Positions 13,601 through 24,142 of a stretch of 64,000 bases of DNA are shown here, piece after piece. The notes below the pieces were generated by a model. The model did not search any database. It saw nothing but the letters and a program-made list of their open reading frames with translations, and was not told the origin of the DNA. Position numbers and translations under genes: made by a program. The stretch is taken from positions 2,696,501 to 2,760,500 of the forward strand of contig JAOTON010000385.1 in the NCBI GenBank assembly GCA_034440635.1, given 5' to 3'. The stretch comes from Lepas anatifera (lineage: Eukaryota; Arthropoda; Thecostraca; Lepadidae). Within the stretch, counting starts at the first letter, position 1. The number at the start of each line of letters is the position of its first letter.

Positions 13601-16600
13601 GACAAGTGAGATACAACAGGGGTAGAGTAAATCCTGTGTCGAATTTAATGTTTTAACAATATTATCGATATGTTCATCGAAACAGATTATTCGAAAGTGT
13701 TACCCAATTTGCTTGAGTTTAGCCACGACAGGAATGGCCTGGCCATCGAATTTTAATGTTGGAAGTATATTATTTTTTGTTTCCGATAATGAGATGTTTG
13801 TTCTATTGTTTTTAACGCCTTAAACATGATAAGCCAGTTTAGACCGTACCGAATTTAATTAGATTCGTTTTGGAGATTCTTGTTAATTTATAATATTTTT
13901 TCGTTACGGCTGGAAAAAGTGCAGTAAGCCAAGAAAGCCCTATCGGTATTTTTCCCTTCCCCAACGGTCGTTTGGGTATAATAGAGTCAGCTTCAACGAA
14001 CGATTCCTGAGTAAACCCTATGTTCAGGTATCACAATGCAGAGTTGCTGATGAGTACGCTGATCAGCAGCTCTGCCGCACCCGTCTCTGTGCACTATTTG
14101 TCCCACCAGTTTTTCATCAGTTGTGTCACAACAGTTGGCCCCGGTTATCTCTTCCGTTCTTGCCCCACCAATTCGTCTAGTTGGGTTTTCTCCTGCTTGT
14201 CTCACTATTGTGACCCAGTCGCTACCGTTTGTTCTTTCGTTTGTGATTTCCGATTTAATTACTAATCTGCCTCACCAGTTTGTACCCGTCTCTGTCTCAC
14301 CAGTTTGTGGAGTCGGGTTTCCCTCCGATTGTATCACTACTGTGACACAGTCTCTGTCTCACTAGTTTGTACCCATCTCTGTCTCACCAGTTTGTATCCG
14401 TTTCTGTCTAACCAGTTTGCACCCAGTTATCTCTGGCTCCGAAGCCAGTTTGTCCCCGGTCTCTCACTACTTTGTAACTAGTCTGTCTCTAGTTCTGTTT
14501 CACCAGTCAGTCCCTAGTTCAGTCTCACCAGTTCCTTCTATCTCACCAGTGAGTTCCTCCTCTTATCTCACCCATGTGTACTAGTCTGTCTCCAGTCCTG
14601 CTTTATCAGTGTGTCTCACGCCGCCTCACCAGTTTGTCGCGGTCGCCGGTGGGCGCTCCCGCCAGGGAGGCCGACACCATGAACAGCTGGCACTGCAGGT
14701 GGCGGGACGGCGCCGAGGCCAGCACGCCCGACTCCTCCACCGCCGAGAACGGCGTCTTGTCCACCAGCATCGTCAGCCTGCCGCAGAACGGCCGCTCAGC
14801 ATCTCCCCAATCGGCAGCCTGATAGCAAAAAACAAACAAGTAAACCAGCCACACCGGAACAGCATGCTCAGCCTGGCTATACGCTACAGCCACCGCGCGT
14901 CGGCACGGCAGTGCCGTCGGAGTTACTGTGAAAACAGTCAGCTCTCCGCTGAGCCGGGCCACCCACCTAATCATCTCAGGTGCGCAGCGGAGTATCGGGA
15001 TAACTCACCTGTGCCGGGGTGCTCAGGGCTCACCCGTGTTGGGGTGCTCAGGGTTCACCTGTGCTGGGGTGCTCAGGGCTCACCCGTGACGGGGTGCTCA
15101 GGGTTCACCCGTGCTGGGGTGCTCGGGCTCACCCGTGCCGGGGTGCTCAGGGTACACCCGTGCTGGGGTGCTCAGGGCTCACCTGTGCCTGGGTACTGGG
15201 GCTCACCTATGCCTGGGTGATCAGGGCTCACTTGTGTTGGGGTGCTCAGGGCTCACCTGTGCCTGGGTAATCAGGGCTTACTTGCCTGTGTGCTCAGGGC
15301 TCACCCGTGCCTGGTACACAGGACTCACCTGTGTTGGGGTGCTCAGGGCTATCAGTGCCAGGGTGCTCAGGGCTCACCTGTGCCAGGGAACTCAGGGCTC
15401 ATCAGTGCCTGGGTGCTCAGGCTCACATGTGCCTGGGTGCTCAGGAATCATCAGTGCAGGGATGCTCAGGGCTCACATGTAACAGGGTGCTCAGGGTATC
15501 AGTGCTGGGGTGCTCAGGGCTCACCTGTGTTGGGGTGCTCAGGGCTCGCCTGTGTTGGGGTGCTCAGGGCTCACATGTAATGGGGTGCTCAAGGCTCATC
15601 ACTGCATGGGTGCTCAGGGCTCACATGTAACAGGGTGCTCAGGGCTATCAGTGCCAGGGTGCTCAGGTCATCAGTGCCGGGTTCTCGGGCTCATTGTGGG
15701 TGCTCGGCTCACCTATGTTGGGGTGCTCAGGGCTCATCAGTGCCGGGTGCTCAGGGCTAACCTGTGCCTGGGCGATCAGGGCTCACCTGTGCTAGGGAAC
15801 TCAGGGCTCACCTGGCGGCCTCCAGCACGTCGGTGAGCCGGTGCAGCGGCAGGCTGTTGGACAGGGCCGAGTTCACCAGTCGGTCCAGAGGGCGCGCCAG
15901 CAGGGTGAAGCTCACCCGCACCGGCTCCCGCAGCACCAGGTGGTCGAAGTAGTCGAATATCCTGCCGCACAACCCACCACGTCAGCACAGGTCGGCGGTA
16001 GTCCGACCTCCCTCCTCACAACAGCACAGCCGTTTTCAGTTCGCTGAGTAATCAGCAACTCGCGGCGAAATCACCTCTGTAAACTCCACCACTGGGCTAA
16101 TGCTGTGCTTCGCAGTCCGACGAGTAGCAAGGGCATATAGCCACGCTCACCATTTCTTCAAACACTTCACCGCTCCAGCACCGTCTCCCCTGAGAGCCCA
16201 GCCTCAGGGCGCCGGCAGTCCTCCACCACCGACAGCTGCGCCCTCCTGGCGGTGGCTCACCTCTCCACTGTGCAGATCAGCGTCCCGCTGGGCGAGGTGG
16301 CCAGCGCGTGGCAGGAGTAGTGGACCGGGTCCAGCAGCACGCTGATGGGGGCCGCGCTGAGACTCAGCGGCTGTCCCGAGTCGCCGCCGCCCGCCACCGT
16401 CACCGCCCAGAACTGGTTGTACAGCGTGCTGGCCAGCGCGCCACCGTCCGGCCGCAGACACAGACCTGTCACAGAGGGCGCCACTGAGGTCCGACTGCTA
16501 GCAGACACAGACCTGTCACAGAGGGCGCCACTGAGGCCCGACCGCAGCGGCACCGCCAGCAGACACAGGCCTATTACAGGGGGCGCCACTGAGGCCCCAA

Positions 16601-19600
16601 CGCAGCGGCACTGCCAGCAGACACAGACCCGTTACAGAGGGCGCCACTGAGGTCCCAACGCCAGCAGGTACAGACCTGCCGCGGGAGGAGCCACTGAGGT
16701 CTGACAGCGTGTGAGAGATCTCCATTTGCCCTAATAAGACCAAACTATCTCCGCCCACAGAAAAATGACTGCATTACACAAAAGCAGGGGCAACCTGGGT
16801 CTGAGGAAACGAAGGCCATGGGACCAGCATATATAACCATAAGTGATAAATGCGATGACACTGGTATAGCCTGCAGCATGCAAATGCACTGATGGAGAAA
16901 GAATGTCAATAACAAAACAGGCCCTATCAAGAGGACCGGTGGTGGCACCTGGTCAAATATACGCAGTCTAAACAGACGCCAAATATGCAAGAAACAAGCT
17001 AATTGCCGCGTCACGAGCAGCCAGAATTAATCCAGTTTGGGTGACGAAAGTATCGGTGAATCATTGGTGCTGGCCTTTTCCAGCACCATTCCCCGTACTG
17101 GGACCCGAGATTGATGCATATTTCCAATAGTTTGCAGACGGGCCGTAATTTGCACCAAACCAACGAACCATCACCACACGGTGGCGGGGGGGGGTTACCT
17201 GTGACCTGCGCGCCCTCCAGTCGGATGAAGGTGGATGCTGAGACGGAAGCCTGGTCGCCCAGCGCGCTCCTCTGTATCTGGACAGCCACCACGGCGAACC
17301 CCTTCACCAGCAGTACGGCGGTACCGGCGCCGCCAGGTGTCTCCATCGGCAGTACGCAGCTCACCTGTACCGGCACCACACTTGTATATTACATGTACCA
17401 GAACACACCGCTCACATGTACCAGCACACAGCACAGCGCACATGTAACAACACACATAGCTCACCTGTACCGGCACAGACACTCACATGTACCAGAACAC
17501 ACCGCTCACATGTACCAGCACTAGACTCATAACATTTGGTTCAATGCGTAGAGTGTCTTATGAATATCGTTTAAAAAACGTGCAGTTTCACGCATTAAAA
17601 GTAGGAGATGAGATAAAAAATATCAAAATAAAAACATGCAATTGAGATCTATGGCCGTTAGGATTTGTTCTTCAAAACCTAAAATTATACTTTTTTAATC
17701 AGAGGATTGGCCAGGCGCACCCAAAAACATCTCCATGTGGTTTAATCTCAACATTTCAAAGACAGAACTGCCAACTACCTCGGCTCGAAAGGGAAATGCG
17801 ACCAGCACAGAGAAGCCTGTGAGACCGGGACATTTTCTCCCCCGGTCTGTTCTCTCACCGGCAAGTTGTCTGTTTCGTCTACCAGCCGCCAGGGTTCGGT
17901 TGCTGTGACGTCATCGCCCAGGTGTAGTCCGTAGCCGAGCAGGCGGCCTGACTGGCGACCCATCAGCAGCACACCTGTCCACGCAGCGTGACGTCACACA
18001 CCGAACAGTTCAGCAGCGTCACTACAGGTTGTGACGTCACACACGCGACAGTCCAGCAGCAGCGACACCACAAGGTGTGAAGTCACACACGGGGTAGCAG
18101 CGGCAGCACCACGGGTGTGATGTCACACACGGAACAGTCCAAAGCAGCGACACCGCAGGGTGTGACGTCATACATGGAGCAGTCCATTAGCGGCACTACA
18201 GGGTGTGACGTCACACACAGAATAGTCCAGCAGCAACAAAGTATCGGAATATATTTTGGGAATTCCACCTCTTACATTTGAGGCTTTCAGTTTCCATAGT
18301 CATAATAAGCACAGGGCCAACAGATGACTATCGCGTCCAGAAGTAATCATCACATTCGCTGCAGTTAACAAACACAAAATTAGCTATTCTCAACACCTGA
18401 ATATATCACTAGGAACGTACCTAAAACAAGACCCAAAGAACTCTAGTTAATGTACAAAAATCAAAAGCGCTTAGTAAAACATTAAAACTACGGATCGGTA
18501 AAATGTGACAATAATGAGCTCTAAACTGATGTGCTAAGAAATAAAAATGTGCAAGATGATTTGATGATCGACTAGTCTTCGTTCCCTAGTAGCAGAGCCA
18601 AACCGTATTTAAAACAGTGATGGTGGAATTACGTATGTCAGGTGCAAGCTGGTTGTATGGCGCCGCTACTACATAGGCCAATCTCCGTTCACCGGCATCA
18701 GACGGTGGCCGCTGCCCACTGACCGTGCGGGAGCCAGGTGAGCGAGGTGACCCGGTCGTCCGGCTCCGGGATGGTCCAGTCCAGCAGACAGTCCAGTCCG
18801 CCGCCGCCGGCGCCCACCCTCCAGACGGCGGCGTGCCCGGACCTGGTCACCGTCACCAGATGGCAGTGGGGAGAGCCGCCGGCCGCCACCGGCTGGGCGC
18901 CCGTCCACACCATCTCTGTAACAACGGATCATCCATCACCATCTCTGCATGCAGCAGTGCCACACCAATTCCGTCGCCCCCAGATGTAATATCAAACCGG
19001 CCGACACGTTCTCGGACGTAGGGTGCGGGAGAAAGGGTCCAAACCACCTTTGTTTTGTTTCATTTATTTATTCATATCGCCAACAGATGGATATCCATTT
19101 ACAGGCGAAGTCAGAGCCTTATTTGAAAGTAAACACAATATATTTCGAGTCAAATGACAAGCAACACACATGAGAACAATAAAATGAATCATCCTAGGTT
19201 GGTATGTTCCTCCCCGAGGATAAGTGATACTGGTAAAACATGAATTAAAAGCTGGAAAAATGCATGGTCTAAAAATTACCTGCTGGGCGATAGCACTAGC
19301 TTGCAGCAAATACACGGGATGAACGTATGTATTAATTAAAACATTGACTTTAATACTGCTAAAAGCACCTGCTTGACGTTTTGTCGGTTACTGTGCTGAT
19401 AATGGTAGCCCCGGGAACTTACCACCCACCATCGTTTCCCTACCTTCTTGCATCCATTAACTGGCACCATCAGCAGACCAGCGCCAACGCACCTCCATTC
19501 CCCACAATTCCACGACATGGACGTGAGGCGACCCACCTATGATGGAGAGTTCGTAAGGCGCGCTGCCGGACCGAGTCGACGTTGGTGACTGCCTCGGGCG

Positions 19601-21385
19601 GCTGCGCGTGGCGACGGACCCACGCCTCACTCAGCCGGGCCATCAGACGCGGCTTCTCAGACAACACCTGGTATATGTTCAGCCGCCGGTCCCAGCTCAG
19701 CGTCGCCAGCAGGCAGCTGTCCGGGGGGGGCGTTAGGGACAGGTGGGGGGGTAGGGGAGCGTTAGGGGACAGCTGTCAGGGAGGGGAGCATTAGGGAACA
19801 GCTGTCAGGGGAGTGAGGGTCACTTGTCAGGGACGGGGAGCATTAGGCGACAGCTGTCAGGGAAGAGAGGGTCGCTTGTCAGTGAGGGGAACGATGGGGG
19901 GACAGCTATCAGGGAAGAGAGGGTCACTTGTCAGGGCGGGGATAAGGCGACACGTGCTGACCTGTCGTCAGGAGCCATTCCGGGCGGCGACCACAGAGCC
20001 CGCCGGAATCCAGAGAAGGTGTCGTTTCTGGAGGTAACCGCCATGATGGAAGCGTCCGTGAACATGTCGACCATTCGATAGTTCTTCTCCCGGCTGATGT
20101 CCATGAAGGGCAGGTCTGGCGAGGGGGAGGGGAGCAGCTCTGTCAGCGAGCACGGGCAATGCCAGGAAGTTGGTGCACCTCGAACGAATGGAATCAGCCG
20201 GGTGATGCAGGGGGTCCACAATTTTCCGAAACAAAATAATGATTCTCATATTACCACATGGCTTGACATATCATCAAACAAGCGAAAGACCATAACCTAT
20301 CGGAAACACACAACCCCAAGAGCGCCACACATTGCTATGCAAGATCCTGCATCTGATCACGTATTGGGTAAGGAATCTGATATTCACCGCAAATTCATAC
20401 TGGTTGGCGACATCCATACCCTCTGCCATCTTCCTCTCCATACCTTTCTCGAAGCAGAGATTCTGCTCCTTTTCCGGGAGAATTTTCGCGAACACAGCAG
20501 CAGCTGTCAGGTCCTTCTCGTGAGGTTTGCACTTCACCTCCTGCCAGCAGGGGACGTGAAGCGTGTGTTATCACAGCAGCCAGAACATAGACCGCCCACA
20601 ACTCGGCTCTTGGACCTATCAGCAACAGGTGCAAGCATAAATCAAGCTAATGCTTACTTACACACGAGAAATACTGACACATAACCTTTACATAGGTTAC
20701 ATATATCCAGGGCTGCTGGCATGAGCCTACTGGCAAATACTATCTACACTCATATTTTCTTCAGAGAAGCTATGGAACAAATTTTCTACAATAATGAAGA
20801 AAGTTCATTCCAGCTGTGAGCTGTTTTCAGGAGAGGCGCAGAAACAATAATGTTTGAGGCCTATAAGGGCAGCCAAACTTGCAGCCTCAGGCCACACCAC
20901 ACAGTATTATGTCTCTTTAGAGACAGTGAGAAACTCCATTAGCCAGTGGAAGCACAGGCTGGGCACAGTGGAGGCTGAAGATGGAGGTATGATTACCCTA
21001 TGTATTTGAATAAAACAACAACAAAAATGTCTATTTTTCTTGTTTTTTTCTTCCATGAGCCACCAGATAATCAGACCTTTCCCAAGAAATTCAAACAGAA
21101 TGAATCTATATCTAAGGTTCATTGATGTGCTGAATTTTTTAATTATACAATTATTTTTTATAAAGTTTATTTAAGCTCAAAGTTTATCCTGCCCTTAATG
21201 AGCCATCTGACATGGTTGAGAAAGATTGCAAAGCTTGTGCGAATCCCATCAAATACCAGAATACTCACATAAATGCAAACAGAGTTCTGGGTGGCAACTG
21301 CCACTTTGTTGTCAGCTGACCAATTAACCACAAAATCATTCAGGAGAGCCCCTGGCTCGTGGAAGAGCTGGGTCAGCTTTGCCAT
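10548..21385 (-). CDS. GTF3C4: general transcription factor 3C subunit 4 (TFIIIC90-like), 13 exons
   Basis: This is a nuclear subunit of TFIIIC, which recruits TFIIIB and RNA polymerase III to tRNA genes. Exons in transcript order: 21385-21269, 20540-20444, 20115-19962, 19716-19537, 18915-18724, 17974-17859, 17364-17199, 16465-16261, 15961-15812, 14777-14630, 12887-12688, 12287-12142, 10606-10548. Reading phases close at every junction except exon 4 to 5. The N-terminus (PGALLNDFVVNWSADNKVAV) and the exon 3-4 segment (SGFRRALWSPPGM then SCLLATLSWDRRLNIYQ) match the family's WD-type propeller. The C-terminus has the zinc-binding pairs CGVC, CQSGH, YRRCHQC and WCTFC. The protein is about 640 residues, shorter than the roughly 820 of vertebrates, mainly for lack of an acidic linker. 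The start is the first ATG after an acceptor at about 21409, so a 5' UTR intron is likely. The gene is unrelated to its neighbours. Confidence 0.88.
10611..11225 (-). repeat. CA-rich minisatellite on the acceptor side of GTF3C4 intron 12
   Basis: Units of about 25-45 bases contain CACCGTCAGTACCACACA on the plus strand and stretches of (CA)n. On the minus strand several units contain GGTGCCCTGCTCGGC, which is the sequence immediately before the exon 13 acceptor; in the array copies the AG is replaced by TATGACG. The array starts at the acceptor itself. Confidence 0.85.
11575..12130 (-). repeat. 23-bp minisatellite on the donor side of GTF3C4 intron 12
   Basis: About 24 units, read on the minus strand as GTCACAG|GTGGGACTGG followed by CCAACA. 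The real exon 12 donor is GTCACAG|GTGAGG, lying 12 bases upstream of the first unit, so each unit repeats the end of the exon plus a donor-like GT. A larger direct duplication of about 120 bases (11640-11760 and 11775-11895) lies inside the array. Confidence 0.92.
12142..12887 (-). CDS. GTF3C4: GTF3C4 exons 11-12: C-terminal zinc-binding domain
   Basis: Exon 11 (12887-12688) ends in PHIPACGVCGQDIL, and exon 12 (12287-12142) continues RVTSLEACCQSGHQLPLC and then YRRCHQCGAF. Donor CTTTT|GTGGCG and acceptor GCATCAG|CCGGGT join the two in frame. They put 13 residues between the second and third cysteines, the same as in vertebrate GTF3C4. The 400-base intron between them is one of the few in the gene without a minisatellite. 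The donor is weak, so the precise junction is inferred from family alignment. Confidence 0.78.
12889..13290 (-). repeat. 20-bp minisatellite on the acceptor side of GTF3C4 intron 10
   Basis: About 20 degenerate units read on the minus strand as GGTGCCCTGTCCTCAG|GATC. The real exon 11 acceptor is GTGCCCTGTCCCCAG|GAGC, one variant of the same unit. Each unit therefore offers a pyrimidine-rich stretch followed by CAG|GA. Confidence 0.9.
14080..14625 (-). repeat. degenerate minisatellite on the donor side of GTF3C4 intron 10
   Basis: Degenerate units of about 25 bases read on the minus strand as ACAAACTG|GTGAGACAGAGA. Exon 10 ends in GACAAACTG|GTGAGG, so the unit repeats the last eight exon bases and the donor. 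The best units lie at 14270-14420, and older ones extend to about 14080. Confidence 0.75.
15005..15807 (-). repeat. 24-bp minisatellite on the donor side of GTF3C4 intron 9
   Basis: More than 30 units read on the minus strand as CACAG|GTGAGCCCTGAGC plus ACCCCAG. The real exon 9 donor is GCCAG|GTGAGCCCTGAG, directly adjoining the array. Each unit contains a full-strength donor (AG|GTGAGC), and many also end in CCCCAG, an acceptor-like sequence. The array fills about four fifths of the intron. Confidence 0.93.
16466..16700 (-). repeat. minisatellite of about 57 bp on the acceptor side of GTF3C4 intron 7
   Basis: Four units, each containing on the minus strand GTGGCGCCCTCTGTGACAG then GTCTGTGTCTGC. 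The exon 8 acceptor is the last copy, CTGTGACAG|GTCTGTGTCTGC. The duplicated unit therefore includes about 12 bases of coding sequence as well as the acceptor. Confidence 0.9.
17365..17522 (-). repeat. minisatellite on the acceptor side of GTF3C4 intron 6
   Basis: Units of about 20 bases read on the minus strand as GTGCCGGTACAGGTGAGC or the variant CTGGTACATGTGAGC. The exon 7 acceptor is GTGCCGGTACAG|GTGAGC, so the unit spans the acceptor and the first six exon bases. Because the exon itself begins GTGAGC, the same string would also work as a donor. Confidence 0.88.
17980..18235 (-). repeat. 43-bp minisatellite with repeated TGACGTCA, GTF3C4 intron 5
   Basis: About six units, each containing TGTGTGACGTCACAC or a close variant, followed by a spacer rich in GCAGCGACACCACAGG. 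The array abuts the polypyrimidine side of the exon 6 acceptor (GTGTGTGACGTCACGC then GTGGACAG). TGACGTCA is the consensus palindrome bound by CREB/ATF-type bZIP factors. Confidence 0.88.
19717..19961 (-). repeat. minisatellite filling GTF3C4 intron 3
   Basis: The whole 245-base intron is made of units of about 25-35 bases that contain, on the minus strand, CCTGACAGCTGTCCC. The exon 4 acceptor is CGGACAG|CTGCCTG and the exon 3 donor is ACGACAG|GTCAGC. Both ends of the intron therefore resemble the repeat core GACAG. Confidence 0.82.
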
Positions 21386-21409
21386 GGTTTAACAGCTTAC
21401 TGTTACACC
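21386..21409 (-). other. probable 5' UTR piece with acceptor before the GTF3C4 start codon
   Basis: On the minus strand TTATTTTCAG precedes GTGTAACAGTAAGC, and the ATG follows about 24 bases later. This suggests that the first coding exon is preceded by a non-coding exon, not located here. Confidence 0.4.
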
Positions 21410-21784
21410 TGAAAATAAATGCATACATCACTTTCAGAATTTGAAATGTGGCACAGAGCAGGTGAATAGTCACAAATTCACCTCCCAAAGATGTCAATCT
21501 GCGTTCATGCTATATAAGAAAACAGAACGGTAGAAAATAGCAATAATTTAAGAGCAGCAATATATTCAAACTTAATTGATTTATGCCAAACAGGCAGAAG
21601 ATATTAAAGAAAGCACTTCAATGGTGAGGGTCAATTAATTAGTTTTTTAGATCTGCACTCATATATCCACATACAACCAAAATTTGGGAGGATTAAAGGG
21701 AATGTGGCACCCTGGTCAAATCCTGGAATTTAGTGAAATTAGGCATACTTTTAACCAAAAATAATGAAATCACTCATGATTTCC

Positions 21785-22640
21785 CAGTGTGCAAAGTATG
21801 GCATTTTTGACAAGATCTCGTCGGTGTGAGTGCCCACGGAGAAAGGAGCAAGTGGTGAGAATTTTATCAACCTGGTGCAAATTTGTGAGACTGGTGCGAG
21901 GAAGGTGACACTGAAAACCAAACAAATAATGGCTTAATGGTTATAAAGACACAGGAGGGGGCCTTCTAAAAAGTCCTCAACTAACTAACTAATAAGAGAG
22001 GTAGCATTACATTGTGTGGGTAGGAATGGGTGCATTTTTCTCCCTGGTATATGGCAGATTGGTGTGAATTTTTGGTGGCTGGCAGTGCGAGAATTTAAGA
22101 GGGCTGGTGCGACTTGTCCGGCCTGCTGCCATACTTTGCAGACTGGATGATTTCCCTGAAAAATGTTCAATAAGCTCAATATTTAGTTTTTTTCATACTC
22201 CTCTAGGAAAATAAATAAATATCTGCCTGTAGATGATGTCATGATCTGGCAACCACTACCACCATTGTGCAAAGTATCACATTTTCAACGAGATCTTGTT
22301 GGTGCGAGTGCCCTTGGAGACAGGAGCAAGTGGTGTGAATTTTACCAACCTGGTGCGAATTTGTGAGACTGGTGCAAGAAAGGTGACACTGAAAACCAAA
22401 CCAATAATGGCTATATGGTTGTAAAGATACAGGAGGGGGCCTTATAAAAAGTCCTCAACTAACTAACTTATAAGAGAGGTAGCATTGCATCTTGTGGGTA
22501 GGAATGGGTGCGTTTTTCTCCCTGGTATATGGAAGATTGGTGCGAACTTTTGGTGGCTGGCGGTGCGAGAATTTTAGATGGCTGGTGCGACTTGTCTGGC
22601 CTACTGCCATACTTTGCAGACTTGCACTACCATACTTGAA
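21785..22640 (+). repeat. direct tandem duplication of about 480 bp with TGGTGCGA motifs
   Basis: The block at 21785-22150 is repeated at 22268-22630 with about 10-15 percent divergence by eye. Both start with GTGCAAAGTAT and end with ATACTTTGCAGACT, inverted relatives of each other. Inside, GGTGCGA or GGTGTGA recurs many times at irregular spacing. No coding sequence is seen. Confidence 0.75.
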
Positions 22641-23743
22641 ATGCTACAAGGGCTTCAATTGGCTGATGCTCATTCAGCATATTTTGTCACACCATCAGCT
22701 CACAACAATGGCTGCCAAGTGAGGGGTTGATGAGGGGTTGGTGTCAGATAGGTTTTAGTTTTTCTAAGGAAATATCAAGTTCCAAGACAAATGATATATG
22801 GAGTACCAGGTTTTCCAATTTGCTTTACAACTTGGCTATCTCAGTTAAAATCATGTTATGAAGGTGCCAAATTCCCTTTAAGTCCAGTACATAATCCAGA
22901 TCCCATAGCCTTGGCTATGAATCACAGGATTAAGCAAATGTTTGAAGTTTAATTCAATGCATTACGATACTTGCGCTGAATACCTAAATGTGTGAGGACC
23001 CATAATTGATTCATCCGTTAACCATACCACAATAACCTATCTACGATAGAATATAACCCAATACACACAAGGTAAAACAACAAACTCACAATATACACGT
23101 ATATACACACAACAGGCAACACTGCACCAAGCAGCACAACACAAAGTACAAATTCCCACGGTTCCTATAGATACAAATTCCATTCGCCGCCGTGGACCAA
23201 ATACCCCGCGCCTGTTGAAGGGAAAGCTGAAGGATCTTGTGTATCTGGCATCAATAGATAGATGATGATGACTCTAAAACCTTCAATTTACTCTAATTTG
23301 GGATATGCGCGACTGTCGCTACAAAGTTCGTCATGGATGGGACATTTGAATGAGAGGAAACCCAATCTAATCCAGCCCAATCCCGTGGTGGATTCGCCTG
23401 CGCAAACAACCCAGATAATTCCAAACCTGGATGTTTAGCTCTGGTTAGATTTTTTCGTTTTATATAGTTTGAATTCAGTTTGACATGCGACAATTTGATT
23501 CGCTCAACAATCATCTGGTATATAGCATAGATGAATCCAGAAGGGGAAGGGCCCACTTAGCCCCCTCCCCCATCGAACTTCGGTGCCCTCTGAAATGGTC
23601 AAGGCGCCTCCCCGAAAGGTGTGCCCCAGAAATGACGCTCCCCCAACCCAGGATGCGAGTATTAACGCCACCACGATAGTATTTGGCGCTCACCTGATAG
23701 CTTGTTTCGTCGAAAAAGTAACTCTCTAAAGTAGCGCTCCCGT
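22641..23743. other. no gene recognised
   Basis: AT-rich DNA with no recognisable frame, tRNA or transposon end. Confidence 0.4.
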
Positions 23744-23751
23744 GGTCTGGA

Positions 23752-24134
23752 TAGTGGCGGATCAGGGGGGCAAAAAGGCAATTGCCCCCAAACGGAAAAT
23801 CTCGGGGCAAAACTATGTTTTTGCCCCCCCCAAAGCGATCGACCTCCTTTTTCCCCGACTCCTTTTAAGTTTATGGGCAACATTTTGGTGCTTTAACTCT
23901 CAACTTCAAACAGAACCAGTTGAATTCAGTGAAAATATCGGGCCTTGGATAGGAAAAAAGTATCTTGAGCTCATATTTTTCAGCCTGTGACGTTTTATTT
24001 TTTTGCTTCTTCCCTCAAACACCCACACCGGGAAGTCATATTTTAGCGCAATTTTGCGTTGCGTGACGTTTTTTTTTTTTTGCTTTTCGACTTTGGTTTG
24101 CCCCTCCCAAACCCACCGGCTAGATCCGCCACTG
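23752..24134 (+). mobile_element. non-autonomous hAT-type element, copy 1
   Basis: The element begins TAGTGGCGGATC and ends GATCCGCCACTG, a 12-base terminal inverted repeat. It is flanked by a perfect 8-base duplication, GGTCTGGA (23744-23751 and 24135-24142). An 8-base target duplication with CAG/TAG ends is the hAT superfamily signature. At 383 bases it has no transposase, only G-rich and T-rich tracts. A second copy is at 62687. Confidence 0.9.
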
Positions 24135-24142
24135 GGTCTGGA

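Noticed and set aside
14778..14820. Use of the acceptor TTTGCTATCAG for GTF3C4 exon 10
   Set aside because: It has the better pyrimidine tract, but joined in phase 2 it runs into a stop after 15 codons. The internal acceptor TGCGGCAG at 14778 gives the open frame LTMLVDKTPFSAVEE, so it was preferred; cDNA would decide.
15019..15836. Several plus-strand frames with repeated GCSGLTCAWVL peptides
   Set aside because: They are antisense to GTF3C4 and consist of the 24-base intron 9 array; no independent gene signal.
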